Shown here: in pieces, positions 52,435 to 60,370 of the stretch
Layout: each line of letters opens with the position of its first letter
Numbering within the stretch: position 1 is the first letter of the stretch
Assembly (NCBI GenBank): GCA_900079765.1
Contig: LT599017.1
Span: 2,015,766-2,079,765 of the forward strand
Reading direction: 5' to 3'
Length of the DNA: 64,000 nt
Origin: an uncultured Eubacteriales bacterium
GTDB lineage: Bacteria > Bacillota > Clostridia > Oscillospirales > Oscillospiraceae
Notes under the pieces: model-generated
What the model saw: only the letters and a program-made list of their open reading frames with translations
Told to the model about the DNA's origin: nothing
Database searches by the model: none
Position numbers and translations under genes: made by a program

Positions 52435-53442
52435 TCACTCCGCGTCTACATAATAGATGGGGTTCAGGAGTACGCCGTCCTTCTTGATCTCAAAGTGGAG
52501 ATGAGGGCCCAGAGCGTTGCCCGTCTCCCCCGACTCCGCGATCTCATCTCCCGCCGTCACCTTTTGCCCCTGCTGGACCAGCAGGGTGCTGCAATGGCAG
52601 TAGAAGGTGGTCACGCCGTTGTCGTGCTTGATTTGCGTATAGAGCCCGTAGATGGGACTCTCTCCGATATAGTCCACGGTACCGCTGGCGAAAGCGCGCA
52701 CCGCCGTGCCGTCGTTCACCGCCATGTCGATGCCGTTGTGGAACTTTTCTCCACCATCCACCGGGTGCTCCCGCCAGCCAAAAGCAGAGGAAAGCCACCA
52801 GTCGGACACAGGCGACACAGTCTCCCCCACGTTCAGGGTGTATTTGTCCATGGTGGCGTTATCCGGCAGGGCCGGCCCGGAGTAGTCCATATGGACTACG
52901 GCTGGCTCAATAGGCTCTATTACCTCTACAGGCGGATCGGTCTCTTTCGTCTGAACGTCCTCCGCGCTCTGGGTCGGCTCCGGCTCCGCCTGCACAGCCC
53001 CTGTGACGCCCAGCCGGTGCTCCATTAGGCTCTCCACCGTGACGGTACCGTTCAAGAAGGCGCGCTCCGCCTCATAGGAGGGCAGCTGTTTTACGGCGGC
53101 AGGCTCCGCCGACCGGGTGCCACCGAAGACCTCAACACAGAGCTCACCAAGAGTGTCCAGCACCGGCTCACCATTGGAGATAGAGCGGCCCAGGCTGGCG
53201 AAGGCGGCCCGAAAATCAGTGTCGCTCCCCATGACTTGCGTAAGGCCTTCCCGTAGGTCTACCATCTGCTCCGGGAAAATCCCCTTACCCAGGAACACTA
53301 CAAGGAAAAGCACGATACACACCCCAAGCTGTATGAGCCTCCGGCGCTCCCGGACACCGAGGGTGACCTTCGTCTTCCGTGTCGTGCCCCCGCTTCGTGG
53401 GTGGGCGCGCCTCCGCTCCCAATTGCGATATGCCGTCTCCAT
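52435..53442 (-). CDS. spoIVFA: SpoIVFA-like membrane protein with a LytM/M23 domain
   Basis: 335 residues. A basic N-terminus is followed by one membrane helix (about 36-55, LGVCIVLFLVVFLGKGIF), a long extracytoplasmic linker and a C-terminal M23 domain (about 230-330). Motifs HNGIDM, CHCSTLL and HLHFE keep the metal and catalytic residues, so it may be enzymatically active. The arrangement equals spoIVFA-spoIVFB, where SpoIVFA tethers and inhibits the protease. The ATG at 53442 follows ACGGAGGTCTGTACCT. Alternative: a general M23 endopeptidase. A SigE-like promoter lies upstream. Confidence 0.7.
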   Translation of the reverse strand: METAYRNWERRRAHPRSGGTTRKTKVTLGVRERRRLIQLGVCIVLFLVVFLGKGIFPEQMVDLREGLTQVMGSDTDFRAAFASLGRSISNGEPVLDTLGELCVEVFGGTRSAEPAAVKQLPSYEAERAFLNGTVTVESLMEHRLGVTGAVQAEPEPTQSAEDVQTKETDPPVEVIEPIEPAVVHMDYSGPALPDNATMDKYTLNVGETVSPVSDWWLSSAFGWREHPVDGGEKFHNGIDMAVNDGTAVRAFASGTVDYIGESPIYGLYTQIKHDNGVTTFYCHCSTLLVQQGQKVTAGDEIAESGETGNALGPHLHFEIKKDGVLLNPIYYVDAE

Positions 53443-53483
53443 AGGTACAGACCTCCGTTCTTTGGTGGCAAGGGATGTACCTA

Positions 53484-53512
53484 TCTATATTCGGACGGGC
53501 CGGAGGATATGC
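53484..53512 (-). promoter_or_regulatory. Candidate SigE promoter for the spoIVFA-spoIVFB pair
   Basis: GCATATC (-35, 53506-53512), 14-bp spacer, AATATAGA (-10, 53484-53491) on the minus strand, about 45 bp before the start. Same layout as the promoter ahead of sipL. Confidence 0.5.
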
Positions 53513-53557
53513 GGGCAGCCGGGCCATGGAATCATGAAGAGAAAAATAGGAATCCGC

Positions 53558-53586
53558 TTGACAAGGAGCGGGGAAATCTCTATAAT
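53558..53586 (+). promoter_or_regulatory. Strong SigA promoter of tRNA-Pro
   Basis: TTGACA (53558-53563), 17-bp spacer, TATAAT (53581-53586): a consensus match on both boxes, 12 bp before the tRNA. Confidence 0.92.
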
Positions 53587-53598
53587 AAACAAGTCTTT

Positions 53599-53675
53599 CG
53601 GGGTGTGGCGAAGTTTGGTATCGCGCTTGGTTCGGGACCAAGAGGCCTCGGGTTCGAATCCCGACACTCCGACCA
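53599..53675 (+). tRNA. tRNA-Pro, anticodon CGG
   Basis: Seventy-seven bases with an encoded CCA end. The acceptor stem CGGGGTG pairs with CACTCCG, the anticodon arm is CTTGG-TTCGGGA-CCAAG (anticodon CGG, reading CCG) and the T arm CGGGTTCGAATCCCG is canonical. The last 45 bases are repeated at 55750-55794, showing that this gene has served as an integration site. Confidence 0.95.
53631..53675 (+). repeat. Attachment-site copy 1 (3' end of tRNA-Pro)
   Basis: Forty-five bases from the anticodon loop to CCA, identical to 55750-55794. Directly repeated tRNA 3' ends are the standard footprint of tyrosine-recombinase elements. Confidence 0.9.
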
Positions 53676-53722
53676 AAAAGGCGCTAGAATCGGTTGATTG
53701 TACCGATTTTAGCGCCTTTTTC
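53676..53722 (+). terminator. Intrinsic terminator after tRNA-Pro
   Basis: Long stem (AAAAAGGCGCTAGAATCGG against CCGATTTTAGCGCCTTTTT) then CTTGCC on the plus strand. It abuts the tRNA and lies inside the element, so it probably came in with it and replaced the original terminator. Confidence 0.9.
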
Positions 53723-53762
53723 TTGCCTTTTTGTATGGGTAAGATGTGGGATAAAGTGTATT

Positions 53763-53781
53763 GCCCCATGTCTGACCCATA
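53763..53781. repeat. Imperfect direct repeat, copy 1
   Basis: GCCCCATGTCTGACCCATA, similar to the 20-base stretch at 55617-55636 (GGCCCATGTTCTGACCCATA). One copy lies about 90 bp inside the left attachment repeat and the other about 115 bp inside the right one. The meaning is unknown; they could be recombinase arm sites or leftover gene ends. Confidence 0.4.
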
Positions 53782-53991
53782 CGGGGAAAGTTTGGGAAAG
53801 TACAGAGCAGAACTGGATGGCAGTTCCACCCCGTATTTCGTTCCACTAGCCCGAGACATGAACCCTCTATCTTCTCGACAGCAGCAAGCAATGATTAAAA
53901 TCGCTAGGATCGATGTAACAATACGTTTCAAGTTTAATATCCTTCAAGTGAATCAATTATAATTTCATATTAATACCTCACAATAAAGTGC

Positions 53992-54020
53992 TTGCAGATA
54001 CTGTAAATTAGTGATAATAT
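53992..54020 (+). promoter_or_regulatory. Possible promoter for the S41-like lipoprotein gene
   Basis: TTGCAG (53992-53997), 17-bp spacer, TAATAT (54015-54020) on the plus strand, about 58 bp before the ATG. Confidence 0.4.
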
Positions 54021-54078
54021 AAACTCAACAAAATTTCTATAAATTTGCAAAAAATGCTTGTTTTTACAGGTTGGGCCT

Positions 54079-55493
54079 ATGAAGAGAATAAGAGTGGCAT
54101 TTTTAATCTCCATTATTATTGCTACACTCGTTTCTTGTAATACCACAAACAACTCCCTTGCAGGTTTTCTAAAAGATACGAACCATATGCGACAGCAGGG
54201 AGTCAGTTCTCCTTGGGAAGAATCGGAGAAGTTGCTTTTGCAGGGTTTTATCGACTCAAATACCGCTGTGGACTCAGTGTTCTCAGATACCCAACTACAA
54301 GAGCTCTGCTCACCAGGGCCTGAACAGGGGGTGGATTCCTCCCAACTCGTCGAAGATGTAGATGTTCTCTTTCAATTACTGAAGGAGACATATGGAGCCT
54401 ATTTTTATTTTGGCGGCGGTCAAACTTTCGATACCGCAAAGCAACAGATTTTAGATGAGGTACATTTATTACAGGATAGCGAAATTACACCAAGAGCCAT
54501 CGAATCGCTGCTTGCCACTCATCTTTCCTCTATTATCAAAGACTCTCATTTTGTAATTGGGTCAATCAGAATATCCACATATCCACGGGTAGTCAACTCT
54601 ATCCCTACCAAGTACCCAATCTATATTTTGATTCGCCCTTGGCCGCATACAAGGAATATATGGGGCTAACCCTTACGCCAGAGGGAATAATTAAGTATGC
54701 ATTTGTCGCGACCAGCAAAGATGGCAAAGATTTGCCTGAAACTGCTATTGTTGACCAGAAAACAATTTTCTTAGACTGGACACAAATGGAACCATTCAAG
54801 CCTTCCGAATTGTCATATTATGATACCTCGACTGTAGACGGAATTAATATAATCACTTCCCGCTCTATGCTGTATTCCTCAGAGAGCGTTGATGTCTTAG
54901 AGCAGTTTGCAAGCTCTGGAGCACAGTACCAAGATAATAGATCGTTGATTTTGGATTTGCGAGGCAATAATGGCGGTAACAGTGCCTATGCGATGTCCTG
55001 GTTACAGAATTTTCTTGGTACGGAATTTCCGGTAAAGCAAATGTTTACACAGAGAATTAGTGCCTCCTTTTGCAGCTATGTGAGTTCCCCCGGTAGCTTA
55101 TACGACTCGACCTTTTCTACTTGGATTGATAATCAACATGATCCATGGGTTTCGCAAATTATGGAAGGCAAGCAGCAAAAAAATGATTGTATCATCTTTG
55201 TTTTAGTCGATAAGAACGTTGTGTCCGCTGCCGAAGACTTTATTGCCTGGCTCAGAACATTGGAGAACGTGCTGATTGTTGGTTCAAACACAGGCGGGAC
55301 CAGTGTTTGCGGAAATATCTTTTATTTTTATCTTCCAAATTCAAAGCTGATGGTCAGATTTGGCACCAGCTTGACATTTTATGAGGGACTTGAAAATAGA
55401 GACGGTATCGGATTTTATCCTGACCTATGGGTTGACCCCTCCGTTTCGCTTGATTATGTATTAAGGCTATGCAAACAGAGCGGTTTATCTTGA
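54079..55493 (+). pseudogene. Frameshifted S41-family peptidase-like lipoprotein
   Basis: First part (54079-54669): lipoprotein signal MKRIRVAFLISIIIATLVSC with Cys as lipid site, then a helical region ending in a stop. Second part (to 55493) is in another frame and carries the S41-type core: LILDLRGNNGGNSAYA, IIFVLVDKNVVSAAEDFIAWL (Ser in the nucleophile region) and GSNTGGTSV. The two parts read on as one protein if a single-base change is assumed between about 54550 and 54640. C-terminal-processing-type peptidases have this core. It is called a pseudogene unless the shift is a sequencing error. Its AT-rich codon use differs from core genes. Confidence 0.72.
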
Positions 55494-55749
55494 TTTACAT
55501 AAGCATCCATTCTCTGTAAAAATATCTGGGACGATCAGCAGCCTTTTCTTTGTTATCCTTCTTCTTGTTAAAACATTTCCCCACCATTAGGTGGGGTGGG
55601 GGTACTACAGTCGCTTGGCCCATGTTCTGACCCATAATAGAAAATCAGTGGGTGTAGATAGTGGATCACATAGGCCTACAAAGCAATTCTAGGTGGAGAG
55701 AATATCCTCAAACGGACGTAAAGTTCCCCGGTTTTTACTCTGACGAACC
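55494..55749. other. Non-coding right part of the element
   Basis: About 255 bp between the lipoprotein remnant and the second attachment repeat. It holds a small hairpin (55579-55596, CCCCACC/GGTGGGG) and the second imperfect repeat at 55617-55636. No gene is seen. Confidence 0.5.
55617..55636. repeat. Imperfect direct repeat, copy 2
   Basis: GGCCCATGTTCTGACCCATA, the partner of 53763-53781 in the same orientation. Confidence 0.4.
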
Positions 55750-55794
55750 TTCGGGACCAAGAGGCCTCGGGTTCGAATCCCGACACTCCGACCA
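55750..55794 (+). repeat. Attachment-site copy 2 (tRNA-Pro 3' end duplicate)
   Basis: Exact copy of 53631-53675, cut off at the anticodon loop, so it cannot be a working tRNA. The base before it differs from the tRNA copy, as does the base after CCA. Confidence 0.9.
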
Positions 55795-55797
55795 TTG

Positions 55798-55830
55798 AAA
55801 AGACCGTCGACTTTTTGTCGGCGGTCTTTT
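55798..55830. terminator. Bidirectional terminator beside attachment copy 2
   Basis: AAAAGACCGTCGAC pairs with GTCGGCGGTCTTTT (one wobble). T-runs lie on both strands. It is probably the original tRNA-Pro terminator, now displaced, and it can also end the alpha/beta hydrolase gene on the minus strand. Confidence 0.8.
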
Positions 55831-55893
55831 ATCTGCCAAAGTTCATGCAGATTTGAGATATATTTAATTCTTACTTTGCGCTAAAGGGGCCAC

Positions 55894-56709
55894 CTATCTT
55901 TCGATAAACCCAATCAGCTCTTTATTAAATTTTTCACGCTGATCATAAAACAGAAAGTGTCCGCATGATTCCAGCGGGACAAGCTTGGAATTTTTTATAC
56001 TTTCATTTTGAGCTAACGCCAACGGATATAAACACACTTGATCGTTGAGACCATGAAGAATCAGCGTGGGAACATGTATTTTTTTAAGATCATTAAACAA
56101 TTCTTCTTCACCCAACCATGTGTATGCAATAGCTGCAGTAGACCAACTGGCTGCCTGCAGCCCTAATTGAAAAATCCAGTCGGACAAAGCAGCGCTGACA
56201 GGGTTAAAAAAGACCGTATTTCCAAATTCCCTTAGAGTTTGGGGTCGGTCTTTATATACCCCCTCTATTATGCTCAGCACGTCTTGTTTTTTCAAGCCGT
56301 ATGGAAAATACGGTCGCTCAATAACGCTTGGAGCCGCCGCGGCACAGAGAACAAGCTTTGACACTCCGTATCCCCTGTGTCTTGCCATATACCGGACGCA
56401 AATAGCGCCGCCTGTAGAATGGCCCAAAAGCGTAAAGTTATGTAATTTCATCGAATTGACCACGCATCGGATATCATCCGACAGACGATCATAGTCATAT
56501 CCCGTCCACGGTCTGTCAGATTGGCCGAACCCTCTGTAATCCATTCCGATACATCTGTACCCCATTTGGGGCATATAGTTAAACTGGTATTCAAACAAGT
56601 TATGGTTTCCAGGCCAGCCGTGTATGAAGAGAACCGTTTCCCTGCCTGCAGGATTGACATCTTCTACATAAACTTTTACATTGTTGTCGATACATATGTA
56701 AAATCCCAT
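55894..56709 (-). CDS. Alpha/beta hydrolase
   Basis: 271 residues. Oxyanion region FIHGWPGNHNLF, a conserved DYRGFGQSDRPW, nucleophile elbow LGHSTGGA, catalytic Asp in LHGLNDQVCLY and His in ESCGHFLFYD: the full triad is present. It resembles non-haem chloroperoxidase/esterase-type hydrolases; the substrate is unknown. The ATG at 56709 follows GGAGGCCTTAGA. Its AT-rich sequence suggests acquisition. It is convergent with the attachment repeat and divergent from the YoaK gene. Confidence 0.9.
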   Translation of the reverse strand: MGFYICIDNNVKVYVEDVNPAGRETVLFIHGWPGNHNLFEYQFNYMPQMGYRCIGMDYRGFGQSDRPWTGYDYDRLSDDIRCVVNSMKLHNFTLLGHSTGGAICVRYMARHRGYGVSKLVLCAAAAPSVIERPYFPYGLKKQDVLSIIEGVYKDRPQTLREFGNTVFFNPVSAALSDWIFQLGLQAASWSTAAIAYTWLGEEELFNDLKKIHVPTLILHGLNDQVCLYPLALAQNESIKNSKLVPLESCGHFLFYDQREKFNKELIGFIER

Positions 56710-56731
56710 TCTAAGGCCTCCGTTCATTATT

Positions 56732-56759
56732 TCTATAACTCTATTTTATTCTTTGGCAA
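56732..56759 (-). promoter_or_regulatory. Possible promoter for the alpha/beta hydrolase
   Basis: TTGCCA (56754-56759), 16-bp spacer, TATAGA (56732-56737) on the minus strand. Confidence 0.4.
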
Positions 56760-56914
56760 GGGAAATAACACACCACCAATGTGCAAGTCTCTAAAAATTA
56801 AGCTTGGAAAGGTACACCTTTTCATCAGCAATAGGAATTGCGTAATCTTCCTGTGGAAACGATTTAATTATATGTTATAATCAGAATCAGCAATTCGTAA
56901 AGAAGGCCTATAAG

Positions 56915-57613
56915 ATGAAACGTGCACATAGCGTATCTGATTCTCTTCCGCTAGCCATTACGCTGGCTTTTTCGGGCGGGCTGATGGACGCTTATTCTTA
57001 CCTGGAACGAGGACATGTCTTTGCCAATGCGCAGACGGGAAATATCGTGTTATTCAGCATCAATCTTACAACAGGAAACTTTATGCTGGCATTAACCTAT
57101 CTATTGCCTGTAGTGGCCTTTGCCATTGGTATCGCGCTTGCCTCCCTTCTACGGATTCATTATCGCGGCAGGCCACGTGTACATTGGCGGCAAATAGTTG
57201 TTCTTATCGAGGCACTTCTCTTTTTCTGTGTTGCTTTTATACCCCAGTCTTTCAATCTTCTGGCAAACAGTCTTATATCATTTGCCTGCGGCGCACAGGT
57301 GGAGAGTTTTCGCAAAGTGCAAAACAAGGAAATGGGCATAGCCACCACCATGTGTATAGGAAATTTACGATCCGGCGTGCAAGCCATATGTGAATACCAT
57401 GTCACCAAAAACAAGGCGACGCTTAAAAGAGGGCTTTATGCATTTACAATTATTATTGGATTTGCGCTGGGCGCCGTCGTATGCGGAAATTTATTGCTCA
57501 CTTTTCTGCAAGAAAAAAGTATCCTTTTATCCTGTGCATTGATGTTGGCGGCTTTCTGCGCAATGCTTATACAAGATAGAGAATGTGAATCAGAAAATAT
57601 AGTGCGGGACTGA
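56915..57613 (+). CDS. YoaK family (DUF1275) membrane protein
   Basis: 232 residues, six or so membrane helices, with the family start AITLAFSGGLMDAYSYLERGHVFANAQTGNIVLF and the mid motif MGIATTMCIGNLRSG. The function is unknown; members are widespread and sometimes linked to stress. The ATG follows AAGAAGGCCTATAAG. A TATAAT box lies about 35 bp upstream but lacks a good -35. It is plus-strand and AT-richer than the core genes, and may be acquired. Confidence 0.9.
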   Translation: MKRAHSVSDSLPLAITLAFSGGLMDAYSYLERGHVFANAQTGNIVLFSINLTTGNFMLALTYLLPVVAFAIGIALASLLRIHYRGRPRVHWRQIVVLIEALLFFCVAFIPQSFNLLANSLISFACGAQVESFRKVQNKEMGIATTMCIGNLRSGVQAICEYHVTKNKATLKRGLYAFTIIIGFALGAVVCGNLLLTFLQEKSILLSCALMLAAFCAMLIQDRECESENIVRD

Positions 57614-57638
57614 GATTCAGTCCCGCACTTGACTTTTT
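57602..57638 (+). terminator. Terminator at the end of the YoaK gene
   Basis: Twelve-base arms GTGCGGGACTGA and TCAGTCCCGCAC, 3-base loop, then TTGACTTTTT. The YoaK stop codon lies in the first arm. It may also stop minus-strand transcripts from the DUF4430 gene. Confidence 0.85.
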
Positions 57639-57659
57639 CTATAAGGAGCACCATGCGAT

Positions 57660-58592
57660 TTAACGTGCGGCATAATATCCGCCCACGTCCACGCCCAAGT
57701 CGCAGGTATAGACCCATTCAACCACATCGCCGGGCTTAAGGGCATAGCGGGAGCAGCCATAGTTGGGGAACCAGTCGTTCACCTTGTACATCCAGCCGGA
57801 GAGCTCTCCGCAGTCGAACTCGTAGAGGTTATTGATGCCCTCAATGTAGGCACTGTTATAGATGGGCGTATTCTCAAACTCCATATGAATCTTCGCCCTT
57901 TTCATCTCTCGCAGGAGGACGTTGAAGACACTCTCCCCTTCGTAGAACGTAACCTCGGTAGCGGGAAAAATTACCCCGTCCTCAGGCACGAGCTCCGCCT
58001 TGTTCGAGTCAAGCCAGTCCATATTGTTCAGGATGGTGTCGCACCGGACGGAGAGCGTGCAGGTATAGGCGGTGGCGGAGATGGTCACGTTCTGAGGCTC
58101 CACCGGGAGAGGTTTCCCCTCCGGCACCGGGTCTGTCAGATATTTATCCTTGCCGGTAGTTGGGTTTATCTCCATGCCCTGAGTTTGGGAATATTCGGCG
58201 TCCCCGTCCTGAACAGCGGCGGAAGAGCCACCGGCTATTTCGGCGGCCAGAGCCGTCTTCTCCTCCACCGTGAGCCTCCCCTCCTCCCCGCTGGGACGGG
58301 AGGCCAGACCATCCGCCGGAAACAGCGAGGGTGACGGACTAGGCTCCGCCGTTTCAGCGGGACCCGGTGTCACGGCCTCCGGCGTGGGCCCGGGAGTCTC
58401 CGTGGGCTCTGGAGTCTCGGCAGGTGCGCTGGGCCTGGGCGTAACCGCCTCCACCGATGGGCTGGGGACTGGAATGCCGACCGTCCATCCCTGCAGGCCG
58501 GGGGCGCTCCCCCCGTACCAGAAAGCAAATGCCAGCACAGCGAGAACCGCCGCAGGAAGCATCACCTTCCATTTGTTTTTCTTCCACCACAT
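57660..58592 (-). CDS. Membrane-anchored DUF4430 protein
   Basis: 310 residues. A short basic start leads into one membrane helix (about 10-28). A Pro/Thr/Ser/Glu-rich spacer (about 40-95), a mixed region and then a C-terminal DUF4430 domain (about 165-305) follow. The domain's markers are EGESVFNVLLREMKRAKI, YEFDCGELSGWMYKVND and LKPGDVVEWVYTCDLG. DUF4430 is the C-terminal domain of animal intrinsic factor and transcobalamin. The ATG at 58592 is chosen over TTG at 58604. It lies 12 bp after the SLH/toroid gene, so they form one operon. The likely role is extracellular ligand binding; the ligand is unproven. Confidence 0.85.
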   Translation of the reverse strand: MWWKKNKWKVMLPAAVLAVLAFAFWYGGSAPGLQGWTVGIPVPSPSVEAVTPRPSAPAETPEPTETPGPTPEAVTPGPAETAEPSPSPSLFPADGLASRPSGEEGRLTVEEKTALAAEIAGGSSAAVQDGDAEYSQTQGMEINPTTGKDKYLTDPVPEGKPLPVEPQNVTISATAYTCTLSVRCDTILNNMDWLDSNKAELVPEDGVIFPATEVTFYEGESVFNVLLREMKRAKIHMEFENTPIYNSAYIEGINNLYEFDCGELSGWMYKVNDWFPNYGCSRYALKPGDVVEWVYTCDLGVDVGGYYAAR

Positions 58593-58604
58593 AGCTGCCA
58601 CCAA

Positions 58605-60260
58605 TTACAGCAGATTGGCGCTGTCCAAAAGGTTGAAGAGCATCTGGGCCACCTCACCCCGGGTAACGGGTTCTGTGGGCCGGATGTCAGCGTCGCCCTG
58701 ACTTAAGATCTCCTCCCGGTAGCAGAACGCCAGAGCGGGCTGCGCCCAGGCGGCGCTCGCGGTGTAGTCCGGGAACTGGGAAAGCATATCCCGCACCGCA
58801 CCGGTATCCATAGTAATATCCATCCCGCATAGCTTGGCAGCGTTGGCTGCCATGACGGCGGTCTCCTGCCGGGAGATGGTACCCAGGGGGTTAAAGCTGC
58901 CATCGCTGCCGCCGTTGACGATGCCATAGGCGTTGGCCGCTCCCACGTAGGAGGCATACCAGGCGGCAACGGCCACATCGGGGAATTTATCGTTGGCCCC
59001 GGGCGGCAGTCCCAGCGCGACCACCACAATTTTGGCAAACTCGGAACGGGTCATGCTGCCCTCGGGGTCGAAGTTGCCGTTACTCTTGCCGTTAATGATG
59101 CCCCGGGTCGCCAGGGCCTCAATGGCAGTGATATTGGGGCTAGATACGATGTCCGCAAAGGTTTTACCTGGCGCGGTAACCGGCATTGTCTTCACGTCGG
59201 CGTGCTTGCCCCCCAGGCCCGCGCCCTTGGTGGCGCTCGCGCTCACGGCGTCTGGGATGGAAAGGGCGTCCCCCATACGGTAGAGGCTATTCTTCCCTGC
59301 CCTTCCCCGCTGCACGGCGGCCAGTGCGTAAAAGCCCTGCTCTGTAGCCATCTGGTTGCTTCCGGAGCCATCCAGCGTGTGCAGGAAACCAGCGCCCGCA
59401 CGGTAAAAGGACATTACATTGTCCAGGATGGTCTTGCCGTTCTTGACAAAGCGGCTGTCATCGATAGAGACGCCCAACTCGCACAGGGCTACCAGCATTT
59501 GCACGCTGCTCTCAAGGTTGGCGTTACCCCAGGAAGAAAAACCGCCGTCCGTACCCTGCATTTTTGACATGCACGCCAGGGCATCCTGCGTGGCTTTCGC
59601 CACCGCGCTCTGATCCTGATACTTGGCAAGCGCCTGGAGGGCCATACCGGTGATGTCGGGGTCGGACGGGGTGGCTGCCCCGCCGACGCCATTCAGGCTC
59701 CAGCCACCGTCCGCCAACTGACGGGAGAGTATCTCGTCCACGTACATCTGCCGGGTGGCCTGGGTCGCCGCACCAGGGTTTTGGGGCATGGGATAACTCC
59801 CCGCGTCCAGGGCTATAAGAGCCCAAATGGGGCCGTTTATGCCCTGCCAAATGGTCTTTTCGAAATCCCCCAGTGCCTTGGTAAGATCGTACCCTGCTAC
59901 GTTCCTGGCGTCCTTGCCGATGGATGAGAGGGCTACGATGACCCGGGAGTACTCGGTATACTTTTTCGTGTGCAGTATACCGCCGCAAGCCTTGACGTAG
60001 GCCTCCACAGTGGCGTAATAGTCCTGATAGTACTCCTTCGGCACCTCGTAGCCACTCCGGGCCAGGCCCAACACCGCCCACTCCCCGCCGATGGACCCCA
60101 CCTGTGGGCTTTTGACGGTCTTATACATGTACGCCGCCGCGTCGTCCACGGCGCTTGCCAGGGTATCATCCGATACCGCGGCGTGGGCAGGCGCACTCAC
60201 CCCTACCAGCAGTGCGGCAGCCAGCAAGAAACCGAGACCCCGCTGCTTGAAACTCTTCAT
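58605..60260 (-). CDS. Secreted alpha/alpha-toroid (prenyltransferase-like repeat) protein with three SLH domains
   Basis: 551 residues. Signal peptide cut after SAPAHA (about 28). Residues 30-330 are helical repeats of the prenyltransferase/squalene-oxidase toroid type, with QLADGGWSLNG and QGTDGGFSSWG. Three SLH domains (about 365-545) hold FADIVSSPN, FPDVAVAAWY and FPDYTASAAW with MTRSE, ISRQE and VTRGE. SLH domains bind pyruvylated wall polymer, so the protein should sit on the cell surface. The toroid equals the N-terminal domain of intrinsic factor. It is cotranscribed with the DUF4430 gene 12 bp downstream. Confidence 0.85.
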   Translation of the reverse strand: MKSFKQRGLGFLLAAALLVGVSAPAHAAVSDDTLASAVDDAAAYMYKTVKSPQVGSIGGEWAVLGLARSGYEVPKEYYQDYYATVEAYVKACGGILHTKKYTEYSRVIVALSSIGKDARNVAGYDLTKALGDFEKTIWQGINGPIWALIALDAGSYPMPQNPGAATQATRQMYVDEILSRQLADGGWSLNGVGGAATPSDPDITGMALQALAKYQDQSAVAKATQDALACMSKMQGTDGGFSSWGNANLESSVQMLVALCELGVSIDDSRFVKNGKTILDNVMSFYRAGAGFLHTLDGSGSNQMATEQGFYALAAVQRGRAGKNSLYRMGDALSIPDAVSASATKGAGLGGKHADVKTMPVTAPGKTFADIVSSPNITAIEALATRGIINGKSNGNFDPEGSMTRSEFAKIVVVALGLPPGANDKFPDVAVAAWYASYVGAANAYGIVNGGSDGSFNPLGTISRQETAVMAANAAKLCGMDITMDTGAVRDMLSQFPDYTASAAWAQPALAFCYREEILSQGDADIRPTEPVTRGEVAQMLFNLLDSANLL

Positions 60261-60370
60261 CTTTTATTCCCTCTTTCTTCCATAGCCTTTTTTGTCTGCA
60301 CTGCCTTTCCTAGCACTTCATCCTGTGGCGTGCTCCTGCCCGGTCGAGAACTGGGATACCCAAGCGGACT

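Larger units (their letters stand above)
53723..54078. other. Non-coding left part of the element
   Basis: About 355 bp without a convincing gene. Open frames here overlap the tRNA or terminator in antisense and look spurious. Near its right end lies a possible promoter (53992-54020) for the lipoprotein gene. A short minus-strand stretch (53709-53891) could be the remains of an integrase end, but this is a guess. Confidence 0.5.
53676..55794. mobile_element. 2.1-kb remnant of a tRNA-Pro-integrated element
   Basis: Bounded by 45-bp direct repeats of the tRNA 3' end and visibly AT-richer than the flanking core genes. It carries one frameshifted S41-peptidase-like lipoprotein gene and no intact integrase or mobilisation gene. 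It is best read as a decayed island or the scar of a partly deleted one. The imperfect direct repeats at 53763-53781 and 55617-55636 lie inside it, near each end. Confidence 0.75.

Noticed and set aside
53485-53931. Minus-strand open frame across the tRNA with a GFEPEASWSR-type stretch
   Set aside because: This peptide is the antisense translation of the tRNA-Pro 3' half, a common false protein.
53117-53962. Long plus-strand open frame running through the spoIVFA-like gene, the tRNA and its terminator
   Set aside because: It is antisense to a well-supported gene, crosses a tRNA and a terminator, and has no family-like sequence.
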